Translations under genes and position numbers: made by a program
Source of the DNA: CAWAYR01 sp050250875
GTDB taxonomy: Bacteria; Acidobacteriota; Vicinamibacteria; Vicinamibacterales; UBA2999
NCBI GenBank assembly: GCA_050250875.1
Contig: JBFWNV010000004.1
Coordinates: 186,001-250,000 of the forward strand
Length of the DNA stretch: 64,000 nt
Reading direction: 5' to 3'
Notes under the pieces: generated by a model
Database searches by the model: none
What the model saw: only the letters and a program-made list of their open reading frames with translations
What the model was told of the DNA's origin: nothing
Shown: one piece after another, positions 37,325-46,442 of the stretch
How positions within the stretch are numbered: the stretch's first letter is position 1
Layout: every line of letters begins with the position of its first letter

Positions 37325-37568
37325 GCGGTGTCACGGCCGGGAGAGATGGACCTCCACACCACGGGGGCGAGGGGAGCGGTACGGGGACTGGCACGGATCC
37401 GACGGCCGCGGCGTCGCTCGTCGGGCAGCTCTTCAGCTGCCGAATCGGCTGTTCCAGCCACCGCCGACCTCGACGACCGTAGTCGGCCCATCCGTGCCGC
37501 CTCGACACGGCGCCTCGCAGGCAGACCCGAAGGGCTGCCCTGCGTGCGCGCGCCGCGGTGGCCTCGCG
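37325..37568. other. 244-base gap between convergent genes; small hairpin at 37424-37441
   Basis: This gap separates DUF3891 and the convergent ypdA. It contains GGCAGCT (37424-37430) and AGCTGCC (37435-37441) with a 4-base CTTC loop, a possible terminator for either side. No plausible gene, array or RNA was recognised in the rest. Confidence 0.5.
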
Positions 37569-38564
37569 CTACCCGCCGAACCGACCGGCCAGCACCTGCG
37601 CGATCTTCTCGCCGTGGAAGCGGCCGTTCTCGATGAAGATCGAGCCGGTGCGCACGCCGGCCAGCTGGCCGCCGGCGATGAACAGGTTCGGCACGTTGGT
37701 CTCGAACGTCTCGGGGTCGTGGTGCGGCACGAGGGTGACGGCGTCGACCTCGACGCCGATCGCCCGCAGGAACTCGGGGTCGGCCCGGTAGCCGGTCAGG
37801 AGCAGCACGGCGTCGGCGGCAATCGTCTCGCGCCCCGCCGCCGATTCGACCACGACCTCGGTGGGACGGATCTCGACGACCCGCGTCGAGAAGCGCGCCG
37901 CCACCGAGCCCTCCTTGATGCGGTTCTCGATGTCCGGCCGCACCCAGTACTTCACCGAGTCGCCGAGCATCTCGCCGCGGTGCACCAGGGTCACGTGGGC
38001 GCCGTTGCGATAGAGCTCGAGGGCGGCCTCGCAGGCGGAGTTCTTGCCGCCGACGATCACGACCCGCTGCCGGTAGTAGGGGTGCGGCTCGCTGAAGTAG
38101 TGCGAGACGTGCGGCAGATCCTCGCCGGGCACGTCGAGAAGCACCGGCCGGTCGTAGTAGCCCATGGCCAGCACGACGGCGCGGGCTTCGCGCACCCGCT
38201 CGACGCCGAGACGGCTGCGCGTCGTGACCGCGAAGACGCGGCGGTCGCCCTCGCCTTCCGACTCCACGGCCGTCACCCGTTCGTGCAGCGCCACGTGGAG
38301 CTGGAAGACGTCGGTGACCTTCCGGTAGTAGCGCAGGGCCTCGGCCCGGGTCGGCTTCTCGTAGGGCGTCGTCAGCGGCACGCCGCCGATCTCGAGCAGC
38401 TCCGGCGTGGTGAAGAACACCATGTTGAGCGGGAAGCGGGCGATGGCGTCGACGAGCGTGCCCTGTTCGAGCACCTGGTAGTCGAGGCCGTGATGGCGGC
38501 AGGCGATGGCGGTGGCCAGACCGGATGGCCCGCCCCCCACGATGAGCACGTCACGTGCGGGCAT
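37569..38564 (-). CDS. ypdA: YpdA/Bdr-type bacillithiol disulfide reductase-like flavoprotein
   Basis: A 331-residue FAD/NAD(P)H oxidoreductase. It shows the FAD motif VLIVGGGPSGLATAIA, the YpdA-type segment PLNMVFFTTPELLEIGGVP, the NADPH motif VVIVGGKNSACEAALELYR, and FIAGGQLAGVRTGSIFIENG at the C-terminus. It lacks the CxxC of thioredoxin reductases, as YpdA does. The family reduces oxidised bacillithiol; this suggests that the cell makes this thiol, though no bsh gene is in the window. ATG 38564 was chosen over a long low-complexity extension; a -10 (TATCAT) lies 8 bases upstream. Confidence 0.82.
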   Translation of the reverse strand: MPARDVLIVGGGPSGLATAIACRHHGLDYQVLEQGTLVDAIARFPLNMVFFTTPELLEIGGVPLTTPYEKPTRAEALRYYRKVTDVFQLHVALHERVTAVESEGEGDRRVFAVTTRSRLGVERVREARAVVLAMGYYDRPVLLDVPGEDLPHVSHYFSEPHPYYRQRVVIVGGKNSACEAALELYRNGAHVTLVHRGEMLGDSVKYWVRPDIENRIKEGSVAARFSTRVVEIRPTEVVVESAAGRETIAADAVLLLTGYRADPEFLRAIGVEVDAVTLVPHHDPETFETNVPNLFIAGGQLAGVRTGSIFIENGRFHGEKIAQVLAGRFGG

Positions 38565-38572
38565 GACCTTCG

Positions 38573-38578
38573 ATGATA
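38573..38578 (-). promoter_or_regulatory. -10 box of ypdA, near-leaderless
   Basis: TATCAT on the minus strand, 8 bases before ATG 38564, with AAGG between. Predicts a very short leader. Confidence 0.4.
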
Positions 38579-38707
38579 CCGGACCGATCCGACGGCGGCC
38601 CGGCCGCGCCCGGTCCGGCTCGCCAGCGGCGGGCGAAATCGGGTTAAATGGCGGACACCACAGACGCCCGTCCGCGCCGGCCGGGGCGTCTGGCACGCGA
38701 GGCCGCC

Positions 38708-41569
38708 ATGCCCTCACGCTCCGCCCTGGTCCTGCTGGCCGCCATCGGCGCCGCCGTCGCAATCGAGGCCCGGACGCCGCAGCAGGCCGCGGCACCGGCT
38801 CAGCCGCCGGCGCCCGCCGCCGCGGCCCAGGAACAGGCGCCGGTCTTCCGCACCGGCGTCGAGGTGCTGCCGGTCGACGTCACCGTGGTCGATCGCGACG
38901 GCCGCCAGGTGACCGACCTGACCGCCGCCGACTTCCAGGTCGAGGTGGACGGCCGGCCGCGGAAGGTGCTGACCGCCGAGTACATCAAGCTCTACGACCC
39001 GCTCATCGCCGGACAGCGGCGGCCGACGTTCGACAACCGGGTCGCGCCGGCGGCGCCCGAGACGGCGATCTCCAGCAACAACGGCAGCGACGAGCCCCCC
39101 GGGCGGGCGGTGCTGCTGCTGGTCGATCAGGGCAACATCCGCTTCGGCTCGGCGCGGCCGGTGATGCAGAACGCGCTGAAGTTCGTCGATCGCCTGCAGT
39201 CCAACGACCGCATCGCCCTGGTCGCCGTACCCGCACCCGGCGAGCTGGTGGACTTCACGCTCGATCACGCCAAGGTGCGGGAGGCGATGCTGCGCGTCAC
39301 CGGCCGCTTCACGCCGACACGGCGTCGCTTCAACATCTCGATGACCGAAGCGTTCGCCATCTACCGGCAGAGCGACGCGCTGCTCATCGCGCAGGTGATC
39401 CTGCGCGAGTGTGCCGGCGTGTTCGGCGCCACCGACCTGGAGCGGTGCGAGCGCGACGTGGAGCAGGAGGCCAGCGAGATCGTCGGCGATCAGCGCCAGC
39501 AGACCGACCGCTCGCTCGCCGCGATCCAGGCCGTGCTGAGCAGCCTGGGCGCGCTCGACGGCCCCAAGTCGGTGATTCTGATCTCCGAAGGGCTCGTGCT
39601 CGAGGGCCTCGGCAGCGAACTCGACGCCATCGGCCGGATCGCCGCCGATGTCCGCGCCTCGCTCGACGTCCTGCTGCTCGACGTGCCGCTCTTCGACGCC
39701 GCGCAGTCGGAGCGCCCGACCACCGCGACATCCGACCGGCGGCTGCAGGAGGAAGGCCTGGAGATTCTCGCCGGGATGGCACGGGGCACGCTGCACCGCG
39801 TCGTCACCACCGGCGAGACGGCGTTCCGCCGCATCGAGATGGCCCTCGCCGGCTACTACCTGCTCGGCGTCGAACCGACGCCCGGCGACCGCGACGGGCG
39901 CCGCCATCGCATCGAGGTGAAGACGCCGCGGCGCGGCGTCACCCTGCAGGCCCGCCGCAACTTCCTGGCGCCGGAGGGCCCGCCGGCGGCCACGCCCACC
40001 GAGGCGCTCAACCGGACGCTCAAGTCGCCGGCCCCGGCCACCGGGGTGCCGCTGCGGATGTCCACGTGGACCTACAAGGAGCCTGGCTCGTCGAAGGTGC
40101 GGGTGCTCGTCGCCGCCGAAGCCGAGCGCGGCGCCACCGAGTCGCTCGCCTACGCCGCCGGCCTGGTCGTCGCCACCAGAGAGGGCAAGGTCATCGCCGC
40201 GAGCGCCGGGCCGCACGACCTGCCGACGTTGCAGGGCGACGACTCGCGGGTCGTCTACGCCGGCAGCATCACCGTCGATCCCGGCGAGTACCGCCTGCGC
40301 GTCGGCATCGCCAACGCCGACAAGCGGGTCGGCAGCGTCGAGCGCTCGGTCACGGCGTGGCAGATGAACGGCGACACGCTGGCCCTGGGCGATCTGCTGC
40401 TGGCCGCCGAACCCGAGGGCAAGGAGCAGTCGCTGGCGCCGAGCGTCGAGCCGCGCGTGGACAACGGCACGCTGGTCGCCCTGGCCGAGGCCTACGCCCC
40501 GGCCGGCGGCGCCGCGCCGGTGGCGGCGCGCATCGAGGTGCTGAAGGACGAGTCGGGGCCGTCGCTGGTCTCGGCGGCGTTGCAGGTCGGCGTGGGCGCG
40601 TCGCCCGAGGTGCGGCTGGCGCAGGGCCGCGTGCCGATCGGGGCCATCCCGCCCGGCAGCTATCTGGCCCGGGTCAGCTTCACCGAAGGCGGCACGGCGC
40701 GTGGCGCGCTGACGCGCCCGTTCCGCGTCGTGGCGCCGCGGGCCGAAGCCGCCGCGGCGATGACCCTGCGGCCCGGCGCGGGCGCGCCGCCCGAACTGCT
40801 GGCGGCGGTGCTCGGCTCACTGCCGGCGGTGTCGAAGGACGACCTGCTCGACGCGACGACGACATCGGCGCTGTGGGCCGCGGCCGAGCAGGGCCGCCGG
40901 CCGGAGGTGCTGGCCGCGATCAAGACCGCGCGCGGTGGCCAGATGCTCGATGGCGCGCTCGCCGCGCTCTCGGCCGGCGACCAGAGCGCGGCGGCGTTCG
41001 TGCGCGGCATGGACTTCCTGGGCAAGGCGCAGCTCACGCAGGCGGCGACACAGTTCGAGACGGCGATGCGCATCCAGGGCGGTTTCGCGGCGGCCCGGGC
41101 CATGCTCGGGGCCTGCCTCCTGCTGGTGAATCGCGAGAAGGAAGCGGCGGGACTGCTGATGAGCCTGCCGCCCGCCGAGGTGCCGGCCCTCGGCCGTCTC
41201 GCCGGTGAAGCGTGGCTTCGCGCCGGTCAGCCGGCGGCAGCCATTGCCCCGCTCGAACAGTCGGCGCAGACACGCGCCGATGCCCGGAGCACGCGCGCCC
41301 TGGCGCTGGCCTACGCGCTGACCGGCAACGCCGACAAGGGCCTGCCGGCCCTGGCGGCGTATCTCAAGGGGGCCGGCGCCAAGGACGGCCCGGCGCTGGC
41401 CGCCGCGGTCTACGCCACCTACCGCCGGCATCTGTCGGCCACCGATGCCGCCACCATCGCCGCCGATCGCACCCAGGCCCGCACCTGGGCGCGGGCCTAC
41501 GCCGTCACCAGGGGTCCGCTGGTGCCGCTGGTGCAAGCGTGGGCGGCGTTTCTCGAAGGAGCCCAGTAA
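38708..41569 (+). CDS. VWFA-related secreted protein (Acidobacteria type)
   Basis: A 953-residue exported protein. The signal peptide is ALVLLAAIGAAVAIEA. Next come the Acidobacteria VWFA-related opening (TGVEVLPVDVTVVDRDGRQV, DLTAADFQVEVDGRP) and a divergent VWA domain (VLLLVDQGNIR, LDGPKSVILISEGL). A beta-sandwich part follows, with a helical TPR-like C-terminus. The DxSxS MIDAS is degenerate (VDQGNIR), so metal binding is uncertain. ATG 38708 is preferred to the in-frame ATG 38648: the latter overlaps a -10-like TTAAAT (38644-38649), and the added residues are not conserved-looking. Function unknown; it probably acts in the envelope. Confidence 0.85.
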   Translation: MPSRSALVLLAAIGAAVAIEARTPQQAAAPAQPPAPAAAAQEQAPVFRTGVEVLPVDVTVVDRDGRQVTDLTAADFQVEVDGRPRKVLTAEYIKLYDPLIAGQRRPTFDNRVAPAAPETAISSNNGSDEPPGRAVLLLVDQGNIRFGSARPVMQNALKFVDRLQSNDRIALVAVPAPGELVDFTLDHAKVREAMLRVTGRFTPTRRRFNISMTEAFAIYRQSDALLIAQVILRECAGVFGATDLERCERDVEQEASEIVGDQRQQTDRSLAAIQAVLSSLGALDGPKSVILISEGLVLEGLGSELDAIGRIAADVRASLDVLLLDVPLFDAAQSERPTTATSDRRLQEEGLEILAGMARGTLHRVVTTGETAFRRIEMALAGYYLLGVEPTPGDRDGRRHRIEVKTPRRGVTLQARRNFLAPEGPPAATPTEALNRTLKSPAPATGVPLRMSTWTYKEPGSSKVRVLVAAEAERGATESLAYAAGLVVATREGKVIAASAGPHDLPTLQGDDSRVVYAGSITVDPGEYRLRVGIANADKRVGSVERSVTAWQMNGDTLALGDLLLAAEPEGKEQSLAPSVEPRVDNGTLVALAEAYAPAGGAAPVAARIEVLKDESGPSLVSAALQVGVGASPEVRLAQGRVPIGAIPPGSYLARVSFTEGGTARGALTRPFRVVAPRAEAAAAMTLRPGAGAPPELLAAVLGSLPAVSKDDLLDATTTSALWAAAEQGRRPEVLAAIKTARGGQMLDGALAALSAGDQSAAAFVRGMDFLGKAQLTQAATQFETAMRIQGGFAAARAMLGACLLLVNREKEAAGLLMSLPPAEVPALGRLAGEAWLRAGQPAAAIAPLEQSAQTRADARSTRALALAYALTGNADKGLPALAAYLKGAGAKDGPALAAAVYATYRRHLSATDAATIAADRTQARTWARAYAVTRGPLVPLVQAWAAFLEGAQ

Positions 41570-41582
41570 CGCCGCTCGACGG

Positions 41583-41693
41583 CGGGGCTCGGGGCTCGGG
41601 GAAGACCGCGGGGTGACGCGCGTCGCAATCCGGATTCCCGGGTAGTTGGCCGCTCTCAAGCCCGAGTCCCGAGACCCGAGTCCCGAGTCCCGC
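41583..41693. repeat. inverted heptad arrays between convergent VWFA and M20 genes
   Basis: G-rich array 41583-41602 (GGGGCTCGGGGCTCGGGGAA) and C-rich array 41661-41693 (CCCGAGT/CCCGAGA units), 58 bases apart, inverted. The C-rich array codes for the last residues of the M20 peptidase. Confidence 0.75.
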
Positions 41694-42963
41694 TCATCAA
41701 CTCGAGCGAAGCGAGAGCAATCACCTTGGTGGCCGCCACCAGATCCGCCACGCTGCAGTACTCGTCGGGCTGGTGCGCCAGCACCAGCTCGCCGGGACCG
41801 TAGGCGACGCAGTGCGGCACGCCGGCCACGCGCGCGACGTGCTTGTGGTCGTAGGTGCCGGGGCTGGCGACCAGCGCGGCGTCGCGGCCGAGCACCGTGC
41901 GAATCGCGCCGGTCAGGGCCGGGATGATCGGCGAGTCGTCGGGCGTCCGCGTCGGGTGCACGATGAGGCGATCGTGCAGATCGAAGCGGATGTTGGGCAC
42001 CAGCCGGCCGGCCTCGGCCACCAGCGCGGCGATCTCGTCGCGCGTCGCATCGAGCCCTTCCTCGAGCAGGAACCGGCGATCGAAGACGGCGCGGCAGCGA
42101 TCGGCCACGCACGGGGTCTGCACCCCGTCCACCGGCTGGCCGCCTTCGATGCCGTTGGTGTTGATGGTGGCGTGACGCGCCCCCGGCGGCACCACCGGGA
42201 CGCTGGTGAGGCGGCCCTGCAGCCGCGGCTTCAGGTCGTGCTCGACGAGGTGCAGGAACTGCCCGATCCCTTCGATCGCGCTGGCGCCCAGGAACGGCAT
42301 GCTGCCGTGGCCGATCCGCCCGTGGGCCTCGACCTCGAACCAGTAGACACCGCGGTGGCCGATGCAGACGCGATCGACGTCGAGCGGCTCGGGGATGATG
42401 ACGAAGTCGGTCTTGTCGCTGGCCAGCCAGCGCCGTTCGGCCAGGTGGTGCACGCCGGCCAGGCCGCCGCTTTCCTCGTCGACGGTGCCGCTGATCTCGA
42501 AGGTGCCGGGGACGGCGACGCCGGCCCGCCGCACCGCTTCGGCGGCGTAGACCGCGGCGGCGATGCCGGCCTTCATGTCGCAGGCGCCGCGGCCGTAGAC
42601 GCGGCCGTCGCGCACCAGCCCGCCGAACGGATCGACCGTCCAGCCGTCGCCGGCCGGCACCACGTCGAAGTGTCCGTTGAGGTGCACCAGCGGATGGGCG
42701 TGCGCCCCGGCGCGGCGGCCGATGACGTTCACCCGCGGATGGGCCCTGGTGTGCTCGGGCCGGCCCTCGGCGGCGACGTAGGCGACCTCGAAGTCGAACG
42801 CGCGCAGGCGATCGCCGATGAAGCGCGCGCAGGTCTCGTACTCCTCGCCGGGCGGATTGACGGTGGGGATGCGGATCAGGGCGGCGGCGAATTCGACGAT
42901 CTCCTCGGCGGACTCGTCGATGCGCTCGCTCACCCGGCGAACGACGTCGGGATGCAGAGCCAC
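41656..42963 (-). CDS. M20 family metallopeptidase (ArgE/DapE type)
   Basis: A 435-residue deacylase-like enzyme. Zinc-binding motifs: HLNGHFDVVPAGDGW, GRGACDMKAG and TVDEESGGLAG with the catalytic Glu; HKHVARVAG at the end supplies a late His. A dimerisation domain lies between. Members remove N-acyl groups from amino acids (ornithine, diaminopimelate) or cleave small peptides; the substrate is not resolved. GTG 42963 start. The final GTRDSGLGTRA tail comes from the neighbouring heptad array. The gene diverges from the P1 peptidase gene. Confidence 0.9.
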   Translation of the reverse strand: MALHPDVVRRVSERIDESAEEIVEFAAALIRIPTVNPPGEEYETCARFIGDRLRAFDFEVAYVAAEGRPEHTRAHPRVNVIGRRAGAHAHPLVHLNGHFDVVPAGDGWTVDPFGGLVRDGRVYGRGACDMKAGIAAAVYAAEAVRRAGVAVPGTFEISGTVDEESGGLAGVHHLAERRWLASDKTDFVIIPEPLDVDRVCIGHRGVYWFEVEAHGRIGHGSMPFLGASAIEGIGQFLHLVEHDLKPRLQGRLTSVPVVPPGARHATINTNGIEGGQPVDGVQTPCVADRCRAVFDRRFLLEEGLDATRDEIAALVAEAGRLVPNIRFDLHDRLIVHPTRTPDDSPIIPALTGAIRTVLGRDAALVASPGTYDHKHVARVAGVPHCVAYGPGELVLAHQPDEYCSVADLVAATKVIALASLELMSGTRDSGLGTRA

Positions 42964-42989
42964 GCCCGTCTATCTTGGATCAGGAGAAC

Positions 42990-43007
42990 CGGGGCTCGGG
43001 CCTCGGA
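42990..43007. repeat. short GGGGCTCGGG array
   Basis: CGGGGCTCGGGCCTCGG, about two heptad units, between the divergent M20 and P1 peptidase genes. No partner. Confidence 0.45.
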
Positions 43008-43027
43008 CGGCGCGGCGCCGGAACTGC

Positions 43028-43057
43028 TTGGCCGCGGGCGACGGCTTCCCGTAACAT
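43028..43057 (+). promoter_or_regulatory. predicted promoter of the P1 peptidase gene
   Basis: TTGGCC (43028-43033), an 18-base spacer and TAACAT (43052-43057), ending 26 bases before ATG 43084, which also has GAGGT about 6 bases upstream. Confidence 0.45.
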
Positions 43058-43083
43058 TCGACGATCGTCCTCGAGGTAGCGAG

Positions 43084-44163
43084 ATGCCCATTGCTCCAGC
43101 CCTGCTCCGCGCGGCCACCGGCCCGACCACGACCGTCGCACTGGCGTTGCTCGTCGCCACCGCGCCCGCCCGCTCGGCGGGGCCGGACAGCCGTGGCCTG
43201 ACCGCGGTCGAGGGACTGCGCGTCGGTTCGATCACGCTCACCGAGCGGCCGACCGGCTGCACCGTGATCGTCGTCGAGGGCGAGGGCGCGGTGGGCGGCG
43301 TGGCGCAGCGCGGCGGCGCGCCGGGCACCCGCGAGACCGACCTGCTCGATCCCGGCAACATGGTCGACAAGGTGAACGCCGTGGTGCTGTCGGGCGGCAG
43401 CGCCTACGGACTCGACGCCGCCGGCGGCACGGTGCGCTGGCTCGAAGAACAGAACATGGGCTGGGACGTGCGTATCGCCAAGGTGCCGATCGTGCCGTCG
43501 GCCATCCTGTTCGACCTGCCGGTCGGCGGCAACCCGAAGGTGCGCCCCACCGCCGACTGCGGGTATCGCGCCGCCGCCGCCGCCACCACCGGCCCGGTAC
43601 AGCAAGGCTCGATCGGCGCCGGCGCCGGCGCCACCGTCGGCAAGTCTGGCGGTCCGGGCCGTTCGATGAAAGGCGGCCTGGGCAGCTACGCCATCGTGAT
43701 GCCCAACGGCCTGGTGGTCGCCGCGATCGTCGCCGTCAACGCCGTCGGCGACATCATCGACCCCGACACCGGCAAGGTCGTCGCCGGGGTGCGCACCGCG
43801 GAGAACACGCTGGCCGACGCCCGGCTGCTGCTGCGCGCCGGGCCGCCGCTGCCGCAGCCCCGGCCCGGCGAGAACACCACGATCGGGCTGGTCGCCACCA
43901 ACGCGAAGCTCACCAAGGCCGAGGTGAATCGGATGGCGCTGATGGCCGACGACGGGTTCGCCCGCGCGATCTTCCCGTCGCACACCATGGGCGACGGCGA
44001 CACCGTGTTCTCGCTGGCCACCGGCAAGTGGACCGGCACCGCCAACATCACCCAGATCGGCGCCCTGGCCGCCGACGTGATGGCCAAAGCCATCGTCCGC
44101 GCCGCCACCGAGGCCACCGGCCTGCCAAACCTGCCGGCCGCGCGCGATCTGCCGACGCGGTAA
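43084..44163 (+). CDS. P1 family peptidase (DmpA/BapA-like aminopeptidase), exported
   Basis: A 359-residue N-terminal-nucleophile hydrolase. A signal-like segment (VALALLVATAPARSAG) precedes the family opening LTAVEGLRVGSITLTERPTGCTV. VVLSGGSAYGLDAAGGTVRWLEE and GAGAGATVGK are typical family segments. GENTTIGLVATNAKLTKAE carries the Asn-Thr site where related proenzymes cleave themselves to free the catalytic residue; the cleavage is expected from the family, not shown. Members release N-terminal residues, including D- or beta-amino acids. The next gene is a solute symporter 10 bases downstream, which may take up the products. Confidence 0.88.
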   Translation: MPIAPALLRAATGPTTTVALALLVATAPARSAGPDSRGLTAVEGLRVGSITLTERPTGCTVIVVEGEGAVGGVAQRGGAPGTRETDLLDPGNMVDKVNAVVLSGGSAYGLDAAGGTVRWLEEQNMGWDVRIAKVPIVPSAILFDLPVGGNPKVRPTADCGYRAAAAATTGPVQQGSIGAGAGATVGKSGGPGRSMKGGLGSYAIVMPNGLVVAAIVAVNAVGDIIDPDTGKVVAGVRTAENTLADARLLLRAGPPLPQPRPGENTTIGLVATNAKLTKAEVNRMALMADDGFARAIFPSHTMGDGDTVFSLATGKWTGTANITQIGALAADVMAKAIVRAATEATGLPNLPAARDLPTR

Positions 44164-44173
44164 CGCCGCGGCC

Positions 44174-45646
44174 GTGGACAGCTCGACGCGACTCGCCCTG
44201 CTGCTCGCCTACTCGGTCGGCCTGACGCTGTTCGGCGTGTGGGTCGGCCGGCGGGTGCGCGGCAGCGCCGACTTCTTCGTCGCCGGGCGCAGGCTGACGG
44301 CGCCGCTCGTCTTCTCCACCGTGCTCGCCGCCAACATCGGCGCCGGCACCACCATCGGCGCGGCCGGCCAGGCCTACCTCGACGGGGTGAGCGCCTGGTG
44401 GTGGAACGGCGCGGCGGGCCTCGGATCGCTGGTGCTGGCCTTCTGGATCGGGCCCAGGCTGTGGCAAGCCGCGGCCGATCACGGCTTCCTCACCGCCGGC
44501 GACTACCTGGAGTTTCGCTACGGCAGCCTGGTGCGCGGCCTGCTGGCCTCGCTCATCTGGCTGGGCACGCTGGCGATCCTCGCCGGGCAGCTCATCGCCG
44601 GCGCGGCGGTGCTCACCGCCGTGGCCGACATCCCACGGCCGATCGGCGCCGCCATCGGCGGCATCGCGATGACCATCTATTTCACCGCCGGCGGGCTGCT
44701 CAGCTCCGCCTGGGTGAACGCGGTGCAGCTCGTGGTGCTGCTCGTCGGCCTGGCGCTCGCCGTGCCGCTCGCGGTCTCGGCCGCCGGCGGCCTCGACGCG
44801 ATCGCGACCACCGGCGGGCTCCCGCCGACCTTCTGGGATCCGTGGTACTCGAGCGGACCCGGCTCGGGCTACGCCTTCATCGCCCTGCTCACCCCGGCGT
44901 TCGTCATCTCGCCGGGGCTGATCCAGAAGGCCTACGGGGCCGCCGATCAACGGGCCGTGCGGCTCGGCATCGGCGCCGCCGGGGTCGCCCAGATGCTCTT
45001 CGCGTTCGTGCCGCTCGTGCTCGGGCTGGCGGCGCGGCATCTGCACCCCGATCTCGCCCAGCGCGACCTCGTGCTGCCGACGCTGCTGGTCGAGTCGCTG
45101 CCGTGGTTCGTCGGCACGCTGGCCCTCGCCGCGGTCTTCAGCGCCGAGGTCAGCACCTGCGACGCCATCCTGTTCATGCTCTCGACCTCGCTGTCGCAGG
45201 ATCTCTACAAGCGCTTCGTCAACCGGCGGGCCGGTGACGCGCAGGTGCTGCGGGTGGCCCGCGCCGCGGCGCTCGTCGGCGGCCTGGCCGGCGTGCTGCT
45301 CGCCGTGCGGCTGCCCAACGTGATCGCCGCGCTCTCGATCTTCTACTCGCTGCTCGGCGTCAGCCTGTTCGTGCCGATTGTCGCCGGCCTGTACGTGCGT
45401 CGGGCCGGCACGCCCGAGGCGCTGGCGTCGATCGCCGCCGGCATGGCCACCCTGCTGTATCTCACCGGGCAGCCGTGGGCGATGCGCAGCATCTGGTTCA
45501 ACCCCAGCCTCGCCGGACTCGTCGCGGCGGCGCTGGCGTTCTTCGTCGTGGTGGCGGTGAGGCGACCCACAGACGGGGCTCGGGGCTCGGGGCCCGGGGC
45601 TCGGGAAGGCACGCAGGCGGCACACGCCGCAAGGAGAGTTCGGTGA
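44174..45646 (+). CDS. sodium:solute symporter (SSS family)
   Basis: A 490-residue membrane protein with about 13 predicted helices. Family features include SADFFVAGRRLTAPLVFSTV, NIGAGTTIGAAGQAY and AAVFSAEVSTCDAILFMLSTS, the sodium-site helix region. Starts GTG 44174 (no strong Shine-Dalgarno). The last 20 or so residues (GARGSGPGAREGTQ) are read from a heptad array and look tacked on. It overlaps the SDR gene by GTGA. From its position between a peptidase and sugar-acid-type oxidoreductases it may carry an organic acid or amino acid; the substrate cannot be read. Confidence 0.9.
   Translation: MDSSTRLALLLAYSVGLTLFGVWVGRRVRGSADFFVAGRRLTAPLVFSTVLAANIGAGTTIGAAGQAYLDGVSAWWWNGAAGLGSLVLAFWIGPRLWQAAADHGFLTAGDYLEFRYGSLVRGLLASLIWLGTLAILAGQLIAGAAVLTAVADIPRPIGAAIGGIAMTIYFTAGGLLSSAWVNAVQLVVLLVGLALAVPLAVSAAGGLDAIATTGGLPPTFWDPWYSSGPGSGYAFIALLTPAFVISPGLIQKAYGAADQRAVRLGIGAAGVAQMLFAFVPLVLGLAARHLHPDLAQRDLVLPTLLVESLPWFVGTLALAAVFSAEVSTCDAILFMLSTSLSQDLYKRFVNRRAGDAQVLRVARAAALVGGLAGVLLAVRLPNVIAALSIFYSLLGVSLFVPIVAGLYVRRAGTPEALASIAAGMATLLYLTGQPWAMRSIWFNPSLAGLVAAALAFFVVVAVRRPTDGARGSGPGAREGTQAAHAARRVR
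45575..45607. repeat. GGGGCTC heptad array inside the 3' end of the symporter gene
   Basis: Units GGGGCTC, GGGGCTC, GGGGCCC, GGGGCTC, GGG: four GGGG tracts with 3-base linkers, a G-quadruplex pattern on the coding strand, 36 bases before the SDR start. The right edge CTCGGGAAGGC matches other arrays. Confidence 0.78.
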
Positions 45647-46434
45647 AGGCAGACATGTTTCGACTGGACGGCAAGGTGGTGGCGGTGATTGGCGCCGGCG
45701 GCGGCATCGGCGCCGCCGTGGCTCGTGGCGTGGCGATGCAGGGCGGGCGCGCCATCTGCTACGACGTGAACGCCGAGACCGCCGCGGCGACGGCGGCGGC
45801 GATCCGCGAGGCCGGCGGTGCTGCCGCCAGTGCCGCGCTCGACATCACCGACGAAGGCGGCGTGAACGCCGCGTTCGACGCCGTGATGAAGGACCACGGT
45901 CGGCTCGACGGCCTGGCCTGCACGCCGGCCATCAACGTCCGCAAGCCGATCCTCAAGTACACCGGCGCGGAATTCGACAAGGTGGTCGCCGTGAACCTGC
46001 GCGGCAATTTCAACGTGCTGATGGCCGCCGGGCGCATCATGACGGCGCAGAAGTCGGGCAGCATCGTGCTGTTCTCGTCGATCCGTTCGATCGTCACCGA
46101 GCCGGGCCAGTCGGTCTATTCGATGACCAAGGCCGGCATCCTGCAGCTGGCCAAATCGGCGGCCACCGAATGGGCAACGCAGGGCGTCCGCGTCAACGCC
46201 GTCGGCCCAGGGGTGACCGAAACGCCGCTCACCGCGCCGATCAAGGCGGTGCCCGACTGGTACAACGCCTACGCCACCAAGAACCCGATGAACCGCTGGG
46301 CCAGCGCCGACGAGATGGCCGGACCCACCGTCTTCCTGCTGTCGGACGCGGCCAGCTACGTGACCGGCACGATCCTCTACGTGGACGGCGGCTGGCTGGC
46401 CGCCGACGGACGTTTCACGCCGCCGGGGATGTAA
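45643..46434 (+). CDS. SDR family NAD(P)-dependent oxidoreductase
   Basis: A 263-residue classical short-chain dehydrogenase. Cofactor motif GAGGGIG at residues 17-23; an Asp in CYDVN suggests NAD preference; the catalytic Ser is in VLFSSIRS and the YSMTK motif follows, with VNAVGPGVTETP after it. GTG 45643 was chosen because AAGGAGAG lies about 6 bases upstream and it overlaps the symporter stop (GTGA); an ATG at 45655 is possible. Sandwiched between a symporter and a tartrate dehydrogenase-like gene, it probably oxidises a hydroxy acid or sugar derivative. Confidence 0.92.
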   Translation: MKADMFRLDGKVVAVIGAGGGIGAAVARGVAMQGGRAICYDVNAETAAATAAAIREAGGAAASAALDITDEGGVNAAFDAVMKDHGRLDGLACTPAINVRKPILKYTGAEFDKVVAVNLRGNFNVLMAAGRIMTAQKSGSIVLFSSIRSIVTEPGQSVYSMTKAGILQLAKSAATEWATQGVRVNAVGPGVTETPLTAPIKAVPDWYNAYATKNPMNRWASADEMAGPTVFLLSDAASYVTGTILYVDGGWLAADGRFTPPGM

Positions 46435-46442
46435 GAAGGGCC

